A stretch of 64,000 nt of DNA from Umbelopsis ramanniana AG (GCF_025399195.1 NW_026252092.1:452377-516376), one strand, 5' to 3'. Counted from the first letter of the stretch, positions 25,315-38,367 are shown. A program made the numbers and translations. Notes: generated by a model from the letters alone, not told the origin.

Positions 25315-25562
25315 CAGATTAGATAGTAAACAGGAAGAAGAAAAGTGGGAAATTTTATTTTGGATTTTTAGCCTATTATGTGCATTAAATACTTAATTGT
25401 CGGTCGCGGATAAGAAAAATTTGGGCTGTACCGGGATAAACGATCGACTCGCCGAGCGTCGCTAGAAAATAAACCTACTTGTTTCACCAGATTAAACTTC
25501 TGACGCCTGTTTGTATCTCACATTTATTTGCTACCATTTCCCACCGATTTGTTTTTGTACAT

Positions 25563-27515
25563 TCAAATGAGTGCTGGTTCGATTTTGCCAACACATTCAC
25601 CAAATCCTATTCTCCATCCCTCGGAACTCTGGCAGTATCCGGTCATGTTTACTTCATCCCCATCTTCTAAGAACTGTCGCTTGGTACCGTCCTTCAAGAC
25701 GATTTCTTGAGTGCCATTCCATGAAAGTTCAAGTAGAGAACCAAAGCTTTCCTTAGTCTATAATATGAATGAAGTTTAACAAAGTTTCCCTATAGCCGTG
25801 ATTTCTTTTGTGGGAAATATGAAGCTCAGCCCCAATCACCCTTATCAATTGCATTGGTGTACTTACAGGACCTGAAAGAGTACCAGTGCCTCCCAAATCG
25901 CCTGTTCTCATGTTACATCCGTTGATAGTGTGATGAGCAAGCTGCTGGGTGATAGACCAGTACATGTACTTGATGTTGGACTTGGTGATAGTCTCAAATT
26001 CGGCTGAAGGGGAAGCTGCAAATCATCATAAAAATCGGTATGTCAACTACACAAGTCATTTTGCTTTCACGGGTTACGTTATTTTAACCATTTTAAGGTT
26101 ACCTTTGATCGAAACTTCCAAATTGATATCATAGGCCGTTTTGCTTGACTCCTGCAAGTATTTCAATGGCGTTGGGTTCTGAGATGGTCCGTCCACTAGG
26201 AAGGGCTCCAAAGCATCCAATGTCACTACCCAATTAGAAATGGTGGTGCCAAAGTTCTTTCCCAAGAAAGGTCCTATGAAAAAAAATGAAAAAAAAGTAT
26301 GATAGGTAAATGTCATCTGAGAACCACAGTAACGGCAAACTTAATCAGACTTACCAAGCGGTACATATTCCCAGGCTTGAATATCTCGCGCTATAAATCA
26401 CAAGGAACGTTTGAGGTCAAGCTCTAATCTGCTGCTAAAGATTCTGTACATTGTTAAAGCAACGTACCACTCCAGTCATTAAGCATCACCATGCCAAAAA
26501 TATGGTCCTTTGCTTCAGCTGTTGATATTGGGCTTCCAAGCTGGTTTCCGGTACCGACGATCCACCCCTTAAGCAAAAAGCCCTGTCAGTGCTGTCTGTG
26601 ATTACAGCTTGAAATATGGATAAATGAGGCTTACCATTTCTAGCTCATAGTCTAACTTGAGACACTTTGAGAATACAGGTGGTTGATCCTTTCCTGCCAA
26701 CCGTTGTCCGCATGGTCTGCGAATAGGCGTACCGGACGGAACTACAGACGAAGCTCGTCCATGGTAACCAACAGGAATATGCAGCCTATCGCTATTATTA
26801 AGTATACAGTACCCAATATTACCTTTCATGAAGTATTACTTACCAGTTTGATTGCAAGGCATTGTCCTTTCCACGGAACATGATGCCAACATTTGTGGCG
26901 TGTTCTTTAGAGCAGTAAAAGTCGGTGTAGTCGCTAAAGACATTCAGGTTAGATATTAATTTTGAGGTAAGATGGAAGGAATAATCAAAGTTACTATCAA
27001 CCATACCCAATAGTGATTGGAAGGTGCATTGTGGCATCCTTCTGAGCTATCAAACCGCGTTGGCGGAGATCGGCATCATCTCTAAGTCGCGGCTCATCCT
27101 TAGACAAGAGTTCTTGAATGGAACGACGGGTTGCGGACCATACGCTCTTTCCGAGACCCATAAAGGCATTCAAGCTGGGCTACAGTGTGCAACACGCCGT
27201 TGTCAGAACACGTCTTAAAATTTCTAGTCGATCTGCTTTACACCCATACCTGATCAAAAACTCCAGCCGGGAGACCGGAAACGCCAGAAAGAACTCCAGC
27301 TGACTGAAGGACTGACAAGTCAACGATGTAGTCGCCAATAGCCACGCCAACTCGAGCAGAGTCCTAGTACCGGAGTGGTTAACATTCTTGGACCGGTATT
27401 AAGTTGATGATGCTGTTCTTATACTACTTACCTTGCCAGCGGTTGAAAACACGCCAAAAGGCAAGTTCTGGATAGGAAAGTGAGAATCCTTTTGAACGTC
27501 AATAAAAGACTGCAT
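25563..27515 (-). CDS. FAH: Fumarylacetoacetase (fumarylacetoacetate hydrolase)
   Basis: Last step of tyrosine/phenylalanine catabolism: fumarylacetoacetate to fumarate and acetoacetate. A multi-exon gene starting [20 protein letters not shown] and ending [14 protein letters not shown]. Landmarks are [34 protein letters not shown] (metal-binding Asp and catalytic His), [33 protein letters not shown] (metal Glu), [19 protein letters not shown] (metal Asp), [16 protein letters not shown] and [18 protein letters not shown]. Length (about 420 residues) fits the family. It lies 173 bp downstream of the DUF1479 gene on the same strand. Other tyrosine-pathway genes (HGD, MAI) are not in the window. 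Confidence 0.94.
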
Positions 27516-27688
27516 AGTGACGAGAACAGGAGCAAAGAAGAAATCAAATATGCAACAAAAAATCTAGGGCAATCAACAAAATTGCCTGACCGTGAGAGTT
27601 CTGAGTTTAATCGGCAGAACATTCAGCGCCAAAGTGCAGTCATAGCATGCAAAATGTGAAAATGTGGAAGTTTTATTAACAAATGGCA

Positions 27689-29397
27689 CTAATCGAATAA
27701 ACAAGAGTTGGCCGTACGAATAGCTTCTCTTTGACCTTTAGTCATATCGGCTTTCTCCTCAAAGCGAGTGTACCCCATACCAAGTTTACCAAGGTCGCTC
27801 AGATCTTGAGGCTTGGCCCGGTCATCAAAGTCAACCTCGCAGTTGTTGCCAGGGAAATCTGGCGGGGTTCTGATTTATTTGAGGGAAGGTTAGTTCTGGT
27901 ATGGTTGACAGTCCATTTCAGGGCTACTACTTACAATCCTTTATCAAAGTTCTCTCGCTGGCGACGCAAGCATTTGCTGTTGATGGCACATAATGGAGCA
28001 ACAGGTATATAGAAGACGCTGCTATCAGTTGGATTGTTGCACTCATTCTCAACAGCGTGTACTGTATCGGCAGACCAGAAGACACAATCGCCAGGATGAA
28101 CACTAGGGATGGAGACCATGGTATCGATAATATGTGGATGCTGCTCTTTGCTAAGCAATTGTTGTGATCCCGGTCGAGAACCACCCATATCACTATACAA
28201 CCAAGAAATACGTTAGGGTTGGCTGTTTAAGGTTAGGTAAGTACATTTTGTCCTCAGACATTACCTGCTGTCCTTCAAATCGTCTAGGAGAGGCCGCATC
28301 ATAATATAACTCGTCGTTTCCTTAATGAGAGGGCACACTTTCAGAGTGCCACCCCCTGGAGACTGAACATCTGAGAGTGATACCCAACCTTGGAATGACC
28401 GGAACATGGAACAACCGCCTTTCAAAGGTAATATTTAGCTCTAAACACTTCCATTACAGCACAAGTGCAAAGGATCACTTACCACCGCAATCATACATGT
28501 CCATAGTCGCATCGACGCGGTGAGTGGCATCGAATGGATCGTATTCCTCCCATTTTCCATCCAAAATCTTTTGGTAACACTTTCGATATTCTGGATCCTC
28601 CCATCCTATATTACCAGCATTTAGAGACTCGTCATATACAACTGCAGCCTAGATTTGGACCACTTACTTTCAACGGATCCACCGTCAACATGCTCGGATA
28701 GAGAGAAACTTTTATCACCGGATTCGCGAATTCTCAATCGATCGCAGTATGTTACATTGGTGGATAGGTCAATGGCAGCGTCTTCACTGGCATGCCAGAT
28801 TTGGTTCAAAGCAGTTGATACGGTCAGGAAATTGGGATGAGACCGTGCTTTGGCTTGGCCCTGATATGAAGATATGAGTACAATGATAAAGTGCTATAAC
28901 CCAACCATATACTGAGACCTACCTTTGTCCAATAAAGTTCCCAAATTTGTGGATTGTTGGCTAACCATAATGCCAATTTAGCATTCAAAAATCCCGCAGT
29001 CTTACATTTTATTGTACTTACCGGGATAACCATCAATACCAGGATGTTTTGCAATGTAGTCGAGAACCTGCTGCTTGTAACCAAGAGCCTCTTCTCTCTC
29101 ATATACACCACGTACCACAACACATCCAGACTTGCGGAGTTCCTTGATGGTCTCTTCCGGGAAGCGACCATTGTTAGCAAGTATATCCTTGAAGTTGACT
29201 TCGGTTACTGAGCTTGATCCAAGCTTCTGGATACGTTCGCTTTCTTTTTCGTACACTGCGAGCAGCCTCTCCCAAGCCTTCTGAATGTCATTTGGTCGCA
29301 ATTGATCCTTCAGAGCCTTGTAGCGAGCAGGGAGCTCGTCTTTTACCCCAAAGGCAAAGGCAGAGGTGATATCTCCAGATTTTTTAGCAGCGAACAT
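27689..29397 (-). CDS. DUF1479 family, putative Fe(II)/2-oxoglutarate-type dioxygenase
   Basis: A multi-exon gene encoding a DUF1479 protein, starting MFAAKKSGDITSAFAFG and ending REAIRTANSCLFD. Landmarks are CVVVRGVYEREEALGYKQQV, NPQIWELYWTK, DRLRIRESGDKSFSL, the likely iron ligands EHVDGGSVE (HxD) and WSADTVHAVENE (distal His), FRSFQGWVSLSD and SVFYIPVAPLC. The HxD...H layout is that of the cupin-fold dioxygenases. A DUF1479 gene of Candida albicans, GIG1, is induced by N-acetylglucosamine; the substrate is unsettled. An in-frame upstream extension (to 29427) is open, but the Met at 29397 fits the family start better. Confidence 0.85.
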
Positions 29398-30234
29398 AAT
29401 ACAATATGTGTTTTTAAACAAAAGCAAGTTCAGCTGTATTTATATTTGATTCCGTTCCCCACATCACAGTCGAGAAACTGCCGGCTGATCCAAATAAGAT
29501 TTATCCTATTTCCTTTTTGGAATTATCCGGGCGGTATCTCCACATTGACCCCGACGTGCTATTCTACTGGTTTGCTTTCTTCTCCAGGTCAGTTCATCGG
29601 GATATCATTTTCATGCGGACTACATCTCCATACCGCTGGTGCGTTGCTAATGATGAAACCTTTACTACTCAGAAATGAAATGTTTGTTTTAGAATTTGTA
29701 CCGCTGTGAGAGGAGTTTCCGACGGAACTAAGATTTTTGCGGATGAAGCTGACAGGAAGCGAAAGCCCTGGACATGCCAACCTCGAAGGTATCTGCTAAA
29801 GATGCTGAATGACACCGATACACCGATGAATTCACCGTTGAATTCCTGGGAACCTCTTGAAATGGCAAATATTCTGGGCGTGCTTCATCCAATATGGGAA
29901 GACGTTGAGACGAATAAACATATGCGCCACCTGATGCCCTCTTTATGTCAAATCCAAAGAAGTGCCTTTACCGGGGGGAGGGGCATGTACGCTTAAATAC
30001 ATATATTTTTACCATTGAGTCTTCTGAAGTCGTCCAACAGTCATTGCATTGGAGGCTCGTAAATAGCTGTGTGCTAACCAGCCGCAGATAGTTAAGAGCT
30101 TCTTTTCAAAACGTTTATTCACAAGGTGCAAGTCACCGACAACTATTTGGACACACGAACGTCCGCTAGCCATTCACATTTACAAGCAAACCATAAAATA
30201 ATATTTGATTATTATGGACCACGCTACAACTATT
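29398..30234. other. Intergenic region
   Basis: An 837-bp spacer between two minus-strand genes. Plus-strand open frames at 29302-29709 and 29706-29996 overlap each other in different frames and show no family features, so I leave them out. It presumably carries the DUF1479 promoter and the GH15 3' UTR. Confidence 0.3.
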
Positions 30235-32740
30235 TTAATGTTCAGAGAGAACTCGATCAATGTTAAAAGCAGCTGTAAGGTAAAACAGTAGTTAGTTAGC
30301 GATTGTGTGACTACTGATTCACCTGTCTGGTACACTTACCACTAATGAACGCGATATGGGTGAAGGCTTGTGGGAAATTGCCCAACAACTCTCCAGATCT
30401 AGCAACTTCCTCGGAGAAAAGCCCTACATGATTAGCATAAGATATCATCTGCTCAAACATGACCTGAGCACGAAGCAGCAGTTTCTTGTCGTATTTTCCT
30501 GCACGAGTTAATGCTTCCACAAGCCAGAAGGTGCACATTGAAAAAGCACCTTCCATTCCTCCAAGACCATCATCCGTAGTCAAAAAGTTGTACCGGAAGA
30601 CCAAGTTATTAGCCAACAGACCGCCTTTCTCAGGTGGGAGCAACATTTGAGTGATGGTTGAAAGAAGTCTTGGATCACATGGCGAGCAGAAAAACACGAG
30701 GGGCATAATTAAAACACTTGAATCCAACGCATCTTGGGATTCAACAGATTGCGTAAAGATTTTTCTTTCAGCATTCCAACAGTTTTCCATAATGTCAAGA
30801 TAGATTTCGTCACGGACAGCCTGCCAGCGATAGCGATCAGGACAAGGAAACATTCGCTTTTCTGAGAGACGTAGACCTGCAAGCCAATTAAACGAGGTCA
30901 GCATTTACGAGCATGAGATACTACCGTCCTAGTCAAAGCCTTACCTCGATCCACGGCAACCCAACACATAATTCTCGAGTATGTAAAGTTTTGCCTCATT
31001 CCTCGCACCTCCCAGATAGACATATCGGCGGTCTTCCAATGGTCACAAACGTAGTTAACCAGTTTTTGTACAGCGCACCACATATCATATGAGACAGGAG
31101 TCCCATGTTTGTTATAGAGGTATATACCATCCATGAGCTCTCCGTAAATGTCAAGCTGTATGTGGTCATAAGCTCCATTGCCAATTCTGACAGGTTTAGA
31201 ACCTCGGTAACCGTCCCAATGGGTAAGCTCCGTCTCAATCAACTTTTTGTCGCCATCGATACTATACATGATTTGAAGGGACCCATCTTCGTTCTACATT
31301 GAATAAAATTAGCTCATCGGAACATATTAAGAAGAAAAAAAGGGATGGACGTACCAGATCGTCACATCTTTCCTTAATAAACTGCATATACTGATCAGCT
31401 TCGTCGGTCAAACCCAATCTAAGAAAGGCGTAGATGGTGAAGGATGCATCACGAATCCAAGTATAGCGATAATCCCAATTACGAGCTCCACCAATGGCTA
31501 CAACAAACAGGTTTAAAACTAATGACAAAGAGTGCTAAGGATAGATAGTTGCGGGTCTTACCTTCGGGTAAACCGAATGTCGGAGATGCAACAACAGCAC
31601 CCGTCTGACATTAAACATTAACATGCTGAAAACGTTCCATCCATTGCATCATAGAAGACTACCTACCGGCTCATACGTCAAGAGCTTCAACATCAGCGCA
31701 CTTCTTAGCACATATTCCCGCCATCGACCCTTGTAGGTACTTCTACTAATCCAAGACTGCCAGTACTTTGCCGTCTGGCGAAACAATGCCTCCATCAAGC
31801 TCACAGACAGAGCTGGATCCTTGACCATGCGAAGTCGAAACTGGGCTGGAGTTTCGTGTTCCGGGGGATCATCTGGGACTTGTCGTAAAATGAACATGAC
31901 TTCCTGGGTTTCGTTAAGTTCAAATTCAGCGACAGCACCGGGTCCTTTCATGCCACTTCCCGGAACGTTCGTCACTTTGAAGTTGAAATATGGACAGTCA
32001 AACTCGCCACACTTGACGACCCAACGTAAATCCATCTTCATGCCTTTGGAAGTGAAGATAACCTTTTCACTAGAGGCGTAGTGAGGAACCTCATCTTCTG
32101 GATACAGCGACACTGGGGCAGGTTGCGCGTCTTCCCGCTTCACAACCTCAGTTGTATGTTCGTCAAGGCCGTAATTGAATGCGGGGAAACATTCGACTCG
32201 GAAGGGAACAGTTCCACGAATCACTTCCACGGTACGTATAATCCAAGGTAATAGTGGCTTGGATGATTGGCGTTGTGAGCTTTCCGGGAGATGCATATAG
32301 TCAGTGACTTGGCCAGCACCATCATCGGACAAAAAGCGGGTGGTCAAAATGTTGCTGTTGGGCAAGTACTGTTGCTTGTTACTTGTATGAGTTGCTGCCG
32401 TGATGCTAAAGTGACCACCCTTATCCTTGTCTAGCATACGGCAGAAGACGGATGGACTGTCAAACTTGGGCCAGCAGCAGAAATCAATAGAGCCGTCCGT
32501 GCCACATAATGCCACGGTTCGCAAGTTTCCAATGACGCCATAGTTTTCAATGGGCAAGTAGCCACGGCTTCTATAGTTACAGCGGGTATCCTCTACATCA
32601 TGAGAGCATTTTGGCGGGACAAGAGAGGCGCGACGAGTGTCGGCGACGTAATGCATACCTTCTGGTATGGGCTCAGCTTTTTGACCAGCAGCTTCGAGCT
32701 CAGAGTCTAGTTGAAAGGGATTGTAATTTTCGTCCTCCAT
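30235..32740 (-). CDS. Cytosolic GH15 glycoside hydrolase (bacterial-type; trehalase/glucoamylase-like)
   Basis: Six exons (32740-31667, 31604-31562, 31497-31355, 31293-30945, 30876-30340, 30272-30235) join to 727 codons. The N-terminal domain carries [20 protein letters not shown] and [16 protein letters not shown]. The alpha/alpha barrel carries [33 protein letters not shown] (general-acid Glu) and [18 protein letters not shown] (general-base Glu). This is the architecture of bacterial and archaeal GH15 enzymes, including mycobacterial trehalase, rather than secreted fungal glucoamylase: there is no signal peptide and no starch-binding domain. Substrate (trehalose, maltose or other alpha-glucoside) cannot be decided. 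It is divergent from ATG18. Confidence 0.9.
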
Positions 32741-33401
32741 GTTGAAGTAACAGTGGATAAAGAGAAGAAGAAAAAGAAAGAAGATTGGGTTTTATTACTT
32801 TTTCGATTAACCCAAGCTTAATTTTTCTTCATGCTAGACGAAACGTCATGGGATTGGGACCTGCAAAAAATACCCTTACCCTGGTCGATTTACCTATGCG
32901 CAGGGTTTCAGTCATATTTCTTCTGCTTCGAGGTGGAAGAAGCATCGAAAAAATCTCCTCCGTCAGACTTCTATCCTTCTTCCATCCAGCGTGTGAAGAT
33001 TGCAGCATGCCCGAGTGATATACCTAGCCAGTATTTTGATTGGGAGCGAGAGGCAAAACAGCGTGTACTTTGTGTAGTAAGCGCACGCTAAGCTTACATA
33101 AAAATATTCTAAGCACCTCGAACAAATGAAAAATCACAAGATTCGGCTTGGTTAGTCTTTGGCTTTGCGTCATCACAGGATGTAAATTGGAAGATATTTA
33201 GCAGTTCATCGCTGTCTATTAAACATAATGGCACAAGTGATATTTCAATTTGATCATCAAGTAAAGCGATGATTACAACGTGGGCTACATAGAAAATTTC
33301 ATGCTGCAGTCTTCTGGTCTGTCAGGTGAATAGCTGAAAAATTGAATTTCAACCCTCTCAGCGCCCTGCCGCGTTGTACCTTACTCAACAAACTCGTAGA
33401 G
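32741..33401. promoter_or_regulatory. Divergent promoter region between GH15 gene and ATG18
   Basis: A 661-bp head-to-head spacer. Overlapping plus-strand open frames at 32785-33091 have no recognisable product. An in-frame extension upstream of the ATG18 ATG (from 33342) lacks an ATG. Confidence 0.3.
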
Positions 33402-35133
33402 ATGAACTTGGGCGATAAAAGTTCCAATGAGCTCCTGTTCATCAACTTTAACCAGGATTTCAGCTGCATTTCAGTTGGAATAAAGAATGGTTACAAGATA
33501 TACAACTGCGATCCTTTCGGCAAATGCTACTCCAAATGTAAGTCCGTAAAACTCACCAAGTTCCTCCGCTCCGTGCTAATCATCACGACATCGTTCAGCC
33601 GATGGAGGTATTGGCATTGTCGAAATGCTATTCTGCACATCTCTTGTCGCCCTAGTTGGAGCTGGAGAACAGCCTGCATTCTCTCCAAGACACCTTCAGA
33701 TTATAAACACAAAGGTACTCACTAAACTAGACACCTTTACAACGTCCGCCTGCACGTTTTCTAACCCTATCTCCTTTGTTCCCCGTGTGCAACTATCCTA
33801 CAGCGACAGTCTACAATATGCGAACTCACTTTCCCAACCTCGATTCTCTCCGTTAAAATGAATCGACGCAGATTAATCGTTGTTCTCGAAGAACAGATCT
33901 TTGTTTACGATATCAGTAATATGAAGTTGCTCCACACTATTGATACAAGTCCTAATCCGTCCGGTAAGGGATTATGCAGAATTTTTTTACTATGGTTTGA
34001 TCTGCTGCTTCTAACACGTTCTATATTGGCTACTATCCAGCGATATGCGCACTATCTCCCTCCAGTGAAAACTGTTATATAGCGTACCCATCACCAAGTT
34101 CGTCAACCTCATCACCCCTGACAGGAAATCACCTCGGGCCATCACAGTCATCATATGCTTCGGGAGATGTCCTGATATTTGATGCGCTCTCTTTGCAAGT
34201 TGTCAATATCGTTCAAGCTCATAAAAGCCCAGTCAGCTGTATCGCCATGAATTCAGATGGAACGTTGCTGGCCACTGCTAGTGACAAGGTAATTAGAACA
34301 AGGACTGTGTTTGTTACCCTTGTATAACCGCTAATCTATGCATGTCGGATATAGGGTACGGTTATCCGAGTCTTTACCATACCCGATTCTCGCAAAGTGT
34401 TTCAATTCCGCCGAGGATCTTATCCTACCAAGATTTACTCTATTTCCTTCAACCTTGTCAGCTCTCTGCTTTGCGTTTCAAGTGCCACTGAAACTGTTCA
34501 TATCTTTAAGCTTTCCAATGAAGGTCCGCAGGGAGGTAACAATCGGTGGGGAGGTAAGAACGCTTCACGAGAAGAAGATAATAGAAGTCGCAGCTCAAGT
34601 GTTGGGTAAGTGTTTAGTCCTGAAAGGTTTTCAGTGTGTAAGATGGATCCGGTTCTTACAAAGTCTTCTAAATGACCATCATGTAGTCAAATGCTTCGAC
34701 GCTCTTCTATGCACTTGGGGCGAAATATCGCTGGTAGTGTTGGATCTTACCTACCGGAAGCCTTGACAGAGATATGGGAACCCGCAAGAGATTTTGCCTC
34801 CCTCAAACTTCCCTCAGCGGGAGTACAAAGCATTGTTGCTTTGAGCAAGTAAGTGATATCATCAGCTCATCGTAGATGGGAGGAGCCATTTAACTTACCA
34901 AGGCTTTACCCTTTTGCAGTACTACACCACAAGTCATGGTGGTTACTTCTGAAGGATCATTCTATCAATACAACATCGACCTGGAGAATGGAGGAGAATG
35001 CGTGTTGCTTAAACAATATAGGTAAAATATTTGCCCTTGATCTCCACCACAATGTCGATCTCATATATATCTTATTTTTAACAGTCTACTGGAAGAGCCG
35101 AGTGACGATATGAACACTGGAGTTTTGGACTAA
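33402..35133 (+). CDS. ATG18: Autophagy-related PROPPIN, Atg18/WIPI family
   Basis: Seven-bladed WD-repeat protein that binds PI3P and PI(3,5)P2 on phagophore and vacuole membranes and works with Atg2. It starts [20 protein letters not shown], continues [20 protein letters not shown], and has [60 protein letters not shown] and [17 protein letters not shown]. The FRRG phosphoinositide motif is present ([17 protein letters not shown]), which is diagnostic. A Ser/Arg-rich loop ([13 protein letters not shown]) lies in a late blade. At least seven exons; exon 1 is 33402-33537. A longer frame begins at 33342 but only with a TTG. Atg18 versus paralogous Atg21/Hsv2 cannot be fully separated here. Confidence 0.93.
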
Positions 35134-35380
35134 ACTAGTCATTCATAATATCACCCTTTTTTTTTTTTTTTTTTTCTCGTTTGAAACTTTTTCAGTGTTT
35201 AAATCATCAACTTGGCAACCCAAAATAATAATACTGCTGTGCGAGTTCATTATGAATGGTTTAAAGTGTATGCTGTAGAAAAAAAAATGTTATTATTTAT
35301 TTGAGGCCACTGCTTTAACCACTTCTACGCAGTATGATGATAATTGTAATTTCAAAGGAACAAGAATAAGGTAAAATGCT
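35134..35380. other. Convergent 3' region with long poly-T tract
   Basis: 247 bp between convergent stops, holding a T-homopolymer of about 20 bases at roughly 35158-35175, likely untranslated 3' sequence. Confidence 0.3.
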
Positions 35381-38367
35381 CTATGTTTTGACGATCGCTA
35401 TGCCGGTGCCATTGATTTCTGGAACACCAACTTGATGTTTGCGATAATGAACTACACCTCGGGTTTTTACCTAGATTGGGGAAAAGAGGGTGAATAAAAT
35501 TGGCGTAGTAGTTACATGTTTTTGTCTCTCTCTCACCTTTCCACCAATAATACCAACAGGCGTGCCACTTGGCGCAGAAACACCTTTCAGCGCTAGAGCT
35601 GCATGTCCAGTCTGAATGATTGGCTTGACTCGCCCTTCGCACAATGGGCAGTTATATTTCTCGTCTTCATCATCACAAAGCTTTTGGTATCTGTCCGGGG
35701 TCAGGGCTTCATCACATCCAACGTGGACCCAATAGTCACAAGTGTCACAGGCCACCATGTCATGATCTTCGTCCCCCTTCTCTTCATCCTCATCTTCAGA
35801 ATAGGTCTTCAGGCAGACCGGACAGAATCGATCACTGGTAAAGTTATCGTAGCATACCTTGCAGTAAGTCGCAAGATAAATAGGGTACTTGTAATGTTCG
35901 GTGGGTGGGGCAATAGCATGTTTGTAAGCGTGTTGCAGTCTGTTCTCTTTTTTGATTTTCTCTCCTGCACAGCTGACACATACTGCGCAGAGCGGGCACC
36001 GCCAAGCACCTTCCGGCACATTGTCCACCTTAGGATTACAGCTATGAAAAAAAATAAGTAGGTAGTAGACTTGGTACGATATGGTAGCCTCTGACTTACC
36101 AATTTGTATGCCAACCACGATCGCAGTCGTCACATATCATGAGAGTAGATTCGTCGCCAACTGTTTGACAAACGCAACAGATTTTGCAATCTGGGCACAA
36201 CCATGGGTATGATTCGACAGTAGCCAATTGCCTCGGCGTTTTCACGTGTGCACACACTGGATGATATTTCTTGTGACATTTGGTACATTTGATAGTGGTA
36301 AAAGTGTCACATATTGGTGTGAGTCCCTTGAGTACCTCAGAGGGTGCAGACAGGTAGTGACAATCTGCGCACTTGTTATCAGCAAAATTAGTCGGTTTCG
36401 CAGTTGGCTGTCAAAATTGGTGAGTTAGTTCTGTATCAAACGATGTTCACATTGGCGATTAGAAGACCTTTACCTTAACACTACTTTGTGGCAAATTAGC
36501 ATAGTTATTAGCATGATGAGGACATCTTTCGCCTCGATTAGGGACAGGGATAGGACACCTCTGTCCATTATCGGATATATAGCCACAGACCAATTGCACA
36601 CTGTCAGGTCCTTTTGGTGAAGGCTGCAAATGAAAGTCAGCAGCTGGACAGTAAATGTGTCGGAAGCCTATATGCATACCTGGTACGAGGAAACGCTACT
36701 TGAACGCATAGGAATAGGTGGGGTTCCTTTATCATAACTAACATTTGGCATGGGTGACCGATTGGTAGCCAAAGGACCGGCCTGGCTTATCGATGGGACG
36801 CCGGATGCAGAATGTTGCGAGTTCATGAACTGCTGTTGGATAAGGATGGCTCTTGTAGCTTTCGTAATGGATACCGGGGAGAATATTTTAGGAGCATTGA
36901 TAGCGAAACGAACATGGTGTCTGAGAAATATTGTCAGCATTCAATGAAGAAAAATAACACGAGTAAAGTCTACCCGTCACTTACATTGGAAATGATTCCT
37001 GATACTGCCCATCCAAAAGTGCAATGGGATACATCTCTTCATTTTTCACTGTGATTTCCTTGTTTTTATCTGCAAAGAACTCAATATCTGAATTCTCCAT
37101 CTCCGCCCTTACTTCTGGTGGGATAGCTTCATATATCTCTTGCTTATCAACAATGTCAGCTATATCCACCGAGGCGTTATCAAAGAAGGGTCGTTTGCTT
37201 GAACGGCGCCGATCAAATTTAACAGGGTCGATAACCACTCCGTCGGTCTTGGAAGATCCAGCGCTTACACTTTCGAATTCACACGAAATTGGTTGAGTGG
37301 CACTTGGTACTTGTTGTATGTTGGTGTGCACGTCATAGAAGGTGGGTTTCTCTGCCCTGCGTCCTAGCAATCGAGCATTGAATTCTTGAACAGAAGCTGC
37401 GGCATGATGCATCCATCCTGGCCCGCTGACTGCTGTAGATGGAACATTCGACCCTGGTAGTTTGGTTGTATGAGATGATAATTGATTCCGTCGTCCATAG
37501 GACTCTTCCATTTCTGTGTCTTCCAGTTCATCAACATAGCCTTCAGCGCGCGCTTTAGCTTCATAATAGTCGTCCTTGCATCGTCGACCCTGTTTCACCA
37601 CCTTTGCTCCAAACACCTTGAAGATTGATCGCGCTGTAACGATAGCCACATCTCTATTTCGAAACCAAGGAAGTAGCATTTTCTGTTCAACAAGCATGTT
37701 CTTGGCCTCGTCTGATATTCGAACGCGCACCAAATCAGGATTTTTCATAAATAATAAATAACTGTCGCGATATCCTAGTATTCGTGCGGGGTCCATTGCG
37801 AACATTAATTGCTGATCGTCACGTTCAGGCAGTTCGAATGTCGGTATGCGGTATTCGCGGCCTATATCACGTATATAAATGAAATAGGTAGAGTCAGTAT
37901 GCAACAGACACTTGTCGGAACAGCGCAAGGCTCAAAAGCCACTAACTTACCATCCAAAAGATGCCCTTGCCTATCAACCTTTTTCTCTCCATCAGGGTCT
38001 AACTCTCCATCATCGTCCGTACTATCACCTTCGTCTCGTCGACGCTTTTTAGGAGGCTCTACCTCACCATTAGTGGTTGATTCTGCACGTGGATATATCC
38101 GTGGGCGACCGCGACGACGAGGAGCAGGATTTTCCTGCTTTGTCGCCTCTTTTTCTTCCTTTGATGCTTCATCAGCTGAATTGCCGGTATCGTCGTTGCC
38201 GGAAAGGTCGGAATTGGACTTGGCTTCGTCCTTAACGACAAGCCGTAATCGCCGACGCGAAGGTCTTCCGCGTGCTATAACCATTCAATAAAAGATTAAT
38301 CAAGGCGTAGAAACTATACTAATTGAGGTTCAACTGTGTTTCTCAAATGCATACCTCTTCCAGTCAT
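35381..38367 (-). CDS. Chromatin-remodelling subunit: Rsc7/Swp82 (CRSR) domain fused to PHD-finger cassette
   Basis: About 840 residues in eight exons. Exon 1 (38367 onward) is 13 nt and encodes MTGR. It is followed by AT-hook-like basic stretches (RGRPSRRRLRL, PAPRRRGRPRIYP) and an acidic segment. The Rsc7/Swp82 domain reads REYRIPTFELPERDDQQLMF, DPARILGYRDSYLLFMKNPD and VTARSIFKVFGAKVVKQGRR. The C-terminal half holds three Cys/His clusters: CTKCHKKYHPVCAHV, ICCVCQTVGDESTLMICDDC with DRGWHTNCC, and FCPVCLKTYSEDED with MVACDTCDYWVHVGCDEAL, resembling trithorax-type or DPF-type PHD arrays. Likely a SWI/SNF (RSC/PBAF-like) subunit reading histone tails. Divergent from PRP3 across 181 bp. Confidence 0.85.

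Noticed and set aside
29302-29996. Plus-strand frames of 135 and 96 codons
   Set aside because: The first overlaps the DUF1479 first exon on the opposite strand; neither shows domain features.
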